Below are positions 62,898 to 64,000 of a DNA stretch of 64,000 nucleotides, piece after piece. Position 1 is the stretch's first letter. Every line of letters starts with the position of its first letter. This DNA is from Prorocentrum cordatum (Eukaryota; Sar; Dinophyceae; Prorocentrales; Prorocentraceae). Location: the NCBI GenBank assembly GCA_963575745.1, contig CAUYUJ010005725.1, positions 414,069-478,068 of the forward strand. The letters are read 5' to 3'. The notes under the pieces are model-generated. The model was not told where the DNA came from. It did no database searches and saw only the letters and a program-made list of their open reading frames with translations. Made by a program: the position numbers and the translations under genes.

Positions 62898-63248
62898 TTG
62901 CTACCGAGCGATGCCTTGATCTTGACCAGCGCGGGGCCCCAAGAGGCTCCGACGCCTTCCCCAAGGCCAGCTCTTCCTCACGAACCGCCTCCTCGACGGC
63001 CCCGTATGACTTTGGGGGACGACGGCCCGAAGTCACGGACGCGCCCGGGCGCTACCGGGCGCTCCTGGGAGAGACTGCTTAAGCTTTCCCGGGACCAGCC
63101 CGAGGCCCCCGAGGCCGACCACGGCGAACGCAAATCCCTCCGCCTCGATGTTCCCAAGACGCTGGGTGTCTGCTGCCCACCCTGGGAGCCCACCGAAGCA
63201 GCCGGCCAAGAGCGCCGGCCACTGGGGCATCCCGACGGGGGCGATTGA
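62898..63248 (+). CDS. Candidate plus-strand ORF, 116 codons
   Basis: Contains SRTRPGATGRSWERLLKLSR, DQPEAPEADHGERKSLRLDV and PKTLGVCCPPWEPTEAAGQE, with balanced composition. It overlaps the next ORF in another frame, so at most one is real in the overlap, or an intron joins them. No recognised domain. Confidence 0.25.
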   Translation: MLPSDALILTSAGPQEAPTPSPRPALPHEPPPRRPRMTLGDDGPKSRTRPGATGRSWERLLKLSRDQPEAPEADHGERKSLRLDVPKTLGVCCPPWEPTEAAGQERRPLGHPDGGD

Positions 63249-63648
63249 ACTTTTCCAACTGGCAATATTTCCTCGACTTTGTCCTCGGGTTCCCGATATC
63301 GGGCTCTGTGGGCCATCAAAGGAAAACCTACCCGTGGGAAAGGGGTCGGGACCCCGGGGTCCGTGCACCGAAACAACACACATCGTCGAATGTCTTGCGG
63401 GGAAAGAAAGCGACCACAACCACATCGAGGACGCACCTTGTGGGATGTTTGCGCAGGCCAGCAATCGTCAAAACACCGAAATCAGCTTAGAACTGGTCGT
63501 GGTAGATGTGGACCTCCCGGACGGCCAAACCGACAACAACCACAACCAGAGTGTTCATGTCAAGGTCGGTGGGCTTTCCCTCGATGGGCCCTCCAGAAAG
63601 TCCACTTGGCCGCGGTTCTTTGTTGTGCCCGGATGCCCGGTCCCCTAG
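63148..63648 (+). CDS. Candidate plus-strand ORF, 166 codons
   Basis: The second half reads CTETTHIVECLAGKESDHNH, NRQNTEISLELVVVDVDLPD, NNHNQSVHVKVGGLSLDGPS and TWPRFFVVPGCPVP, then stop. Alternating hydrophobic residues suggest beta strands. Codon bias is weaker than in the small minus-strand exons. The first 50 residues are less convincing. No family recognised. Confidence 0.35.
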   Translation: MFPRRWVSAAHPGSPPKQPAKSAGHWGIPTGAIELFQLAIFPRLCPRVPDIGLCGPSKENLPVGKGSGPRGPCTETTHIVECLAGKESDHNHIEDAPCGMFAQASNRQNTEISLELVVVDVDLPDGQTDNNHNQSVHVKVGGLSLDGPSRKSTWPRFFVVPGCPVP

Positions 63649-63837
63649 CCCTGAATTCCGCTGAGGGCGCTCGACAACCAAGCGGCGCTGGCATGGACAA
63701 GGGATCCGTGGACCTGTTGTGTGGGCGCTGGGGCCCACGTCGCCCGATTGCGCGACGGAGCGCGCCGATCCTGCACGCAAGCAAGACCCGCTTCTACTCC
63801 GCTCGAGCAGGGATCGACCGTCCTGGCCTTCCTATAG

Positions 63838-64000
63838 GCCTACCACGACATGTTCTTAGAACCCGAAAATGTTCTAGGAACAAGAACACTGTTCTTAGAA
63901 CATAAACCCGATGTTTAAAAACTAGACAGTGGCAGCAAGAAGTATTCTAATAAGATTTCGTGCAGACCACCAGAGGTTCTTAGAACATTCTTTGGTAGGC
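63838..64000. mobile_element. TIR element with GTTCTTAGAAC palindromes (may run past the window edge)
   Basis: Left end GCCTACCACGACATGTTCTT, AGAAC pairs with the right end GTTCTTAGAACATTCTTTGG, TAGGC; 20 of 25 positions match. The interior has four GTTCTTAGAAC or GTTCTAGGAAC palindromes and is AT-richer than its flanks. The right terminus coincides with the window end, so its flanking duplication cannot be checked. Confidence 0.7.

Noticed and set aside
1-64000. Dinoflagellate spliced-leader relic (TTTTGGCTCAAG)
   Set aside because: I looked for it on both strands by eye and found no convincing match. A computed search would be decisive.

Overview
This window looks like dinoflagellate nuclear DNA (inferred, not proven). 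It is GC-rich and very gene-poor. It is full of simple repeats, minisatellites and small inverted-repeat elements. Believable coding sequence comes in short pieces with third positions rich in G or C, several of them preceded by a pyrimidine-rich stretch ending in AG, often AG|G. The one large recognisable coding block is a decayed non-LTR retrotransposon with an OTU protease domain. I found no rRNA, convincing tRNA, spliced-leader sequence, bacterial operon or CRISPR array.

Layout. 1-12.2 kb: repeats, an AGCAT satellite, an 82-bp tandem array, and minus-strand candidate exons (about 1.2, 4.2, 5.0, 6.9-7.4, 10.6-11.05 and 11.5-12.1 kb). The 10.6-11.05 kb exon resembles the C-terminal part of a uracil-DNA-glycosylase-superfamily protein. 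12.6-16.5 kb: CAT/ATC and GTC microsatellites with two minus-strand exons. 17.5-24.3 kb: pyrimidine tracts, a near-identical 155-bp duplication, a 330-bp triplicate, a TTGTGCAATC-type array and a first 90-bp minisatellite array. 24.4-30 kb: several MITE-like elements, including three of five copies of a family with intron-like ends. 31.5-35.3 kb: a broken minus-strand coding region with a WW-like domain. 35.8-44.5 kb: small inverted-repeat elements, two minus-strand exons and a degenerate array. 44.7-47.2 kb: CTCAC-rich and 11-bp repeats. 47.9-56.7 kb: four more composite elements that share a head, a pyrimidine tract and 90-bp repeats; one is interrupted by a 2.1-kb foldback-like insertion. 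56.7-62.05 kb: the OTU-endonuclease-RT retroelement. 62.1-64 kb: two plus-strand candidate ORFs and a terminal-inverted-repeat element at the window edge.

How it fits together. Nearly all believable host exons are on the minus strand. That fits the one-directional gene arrangement known in dinoflagellates, with small exons separated by kilobases of repeats. Several exons encode the same kind of amphipathic helical module, which suggests one or two long repeat-protein genes, but the exon joins are not proven. Repeats dominate, and at least four distinct inverted-repeat element families can be defined from the sequence itself. Most long open frames in the simple repeats (Ser, Asp, His or Pro runs) are artefacts of triplet periodicity.
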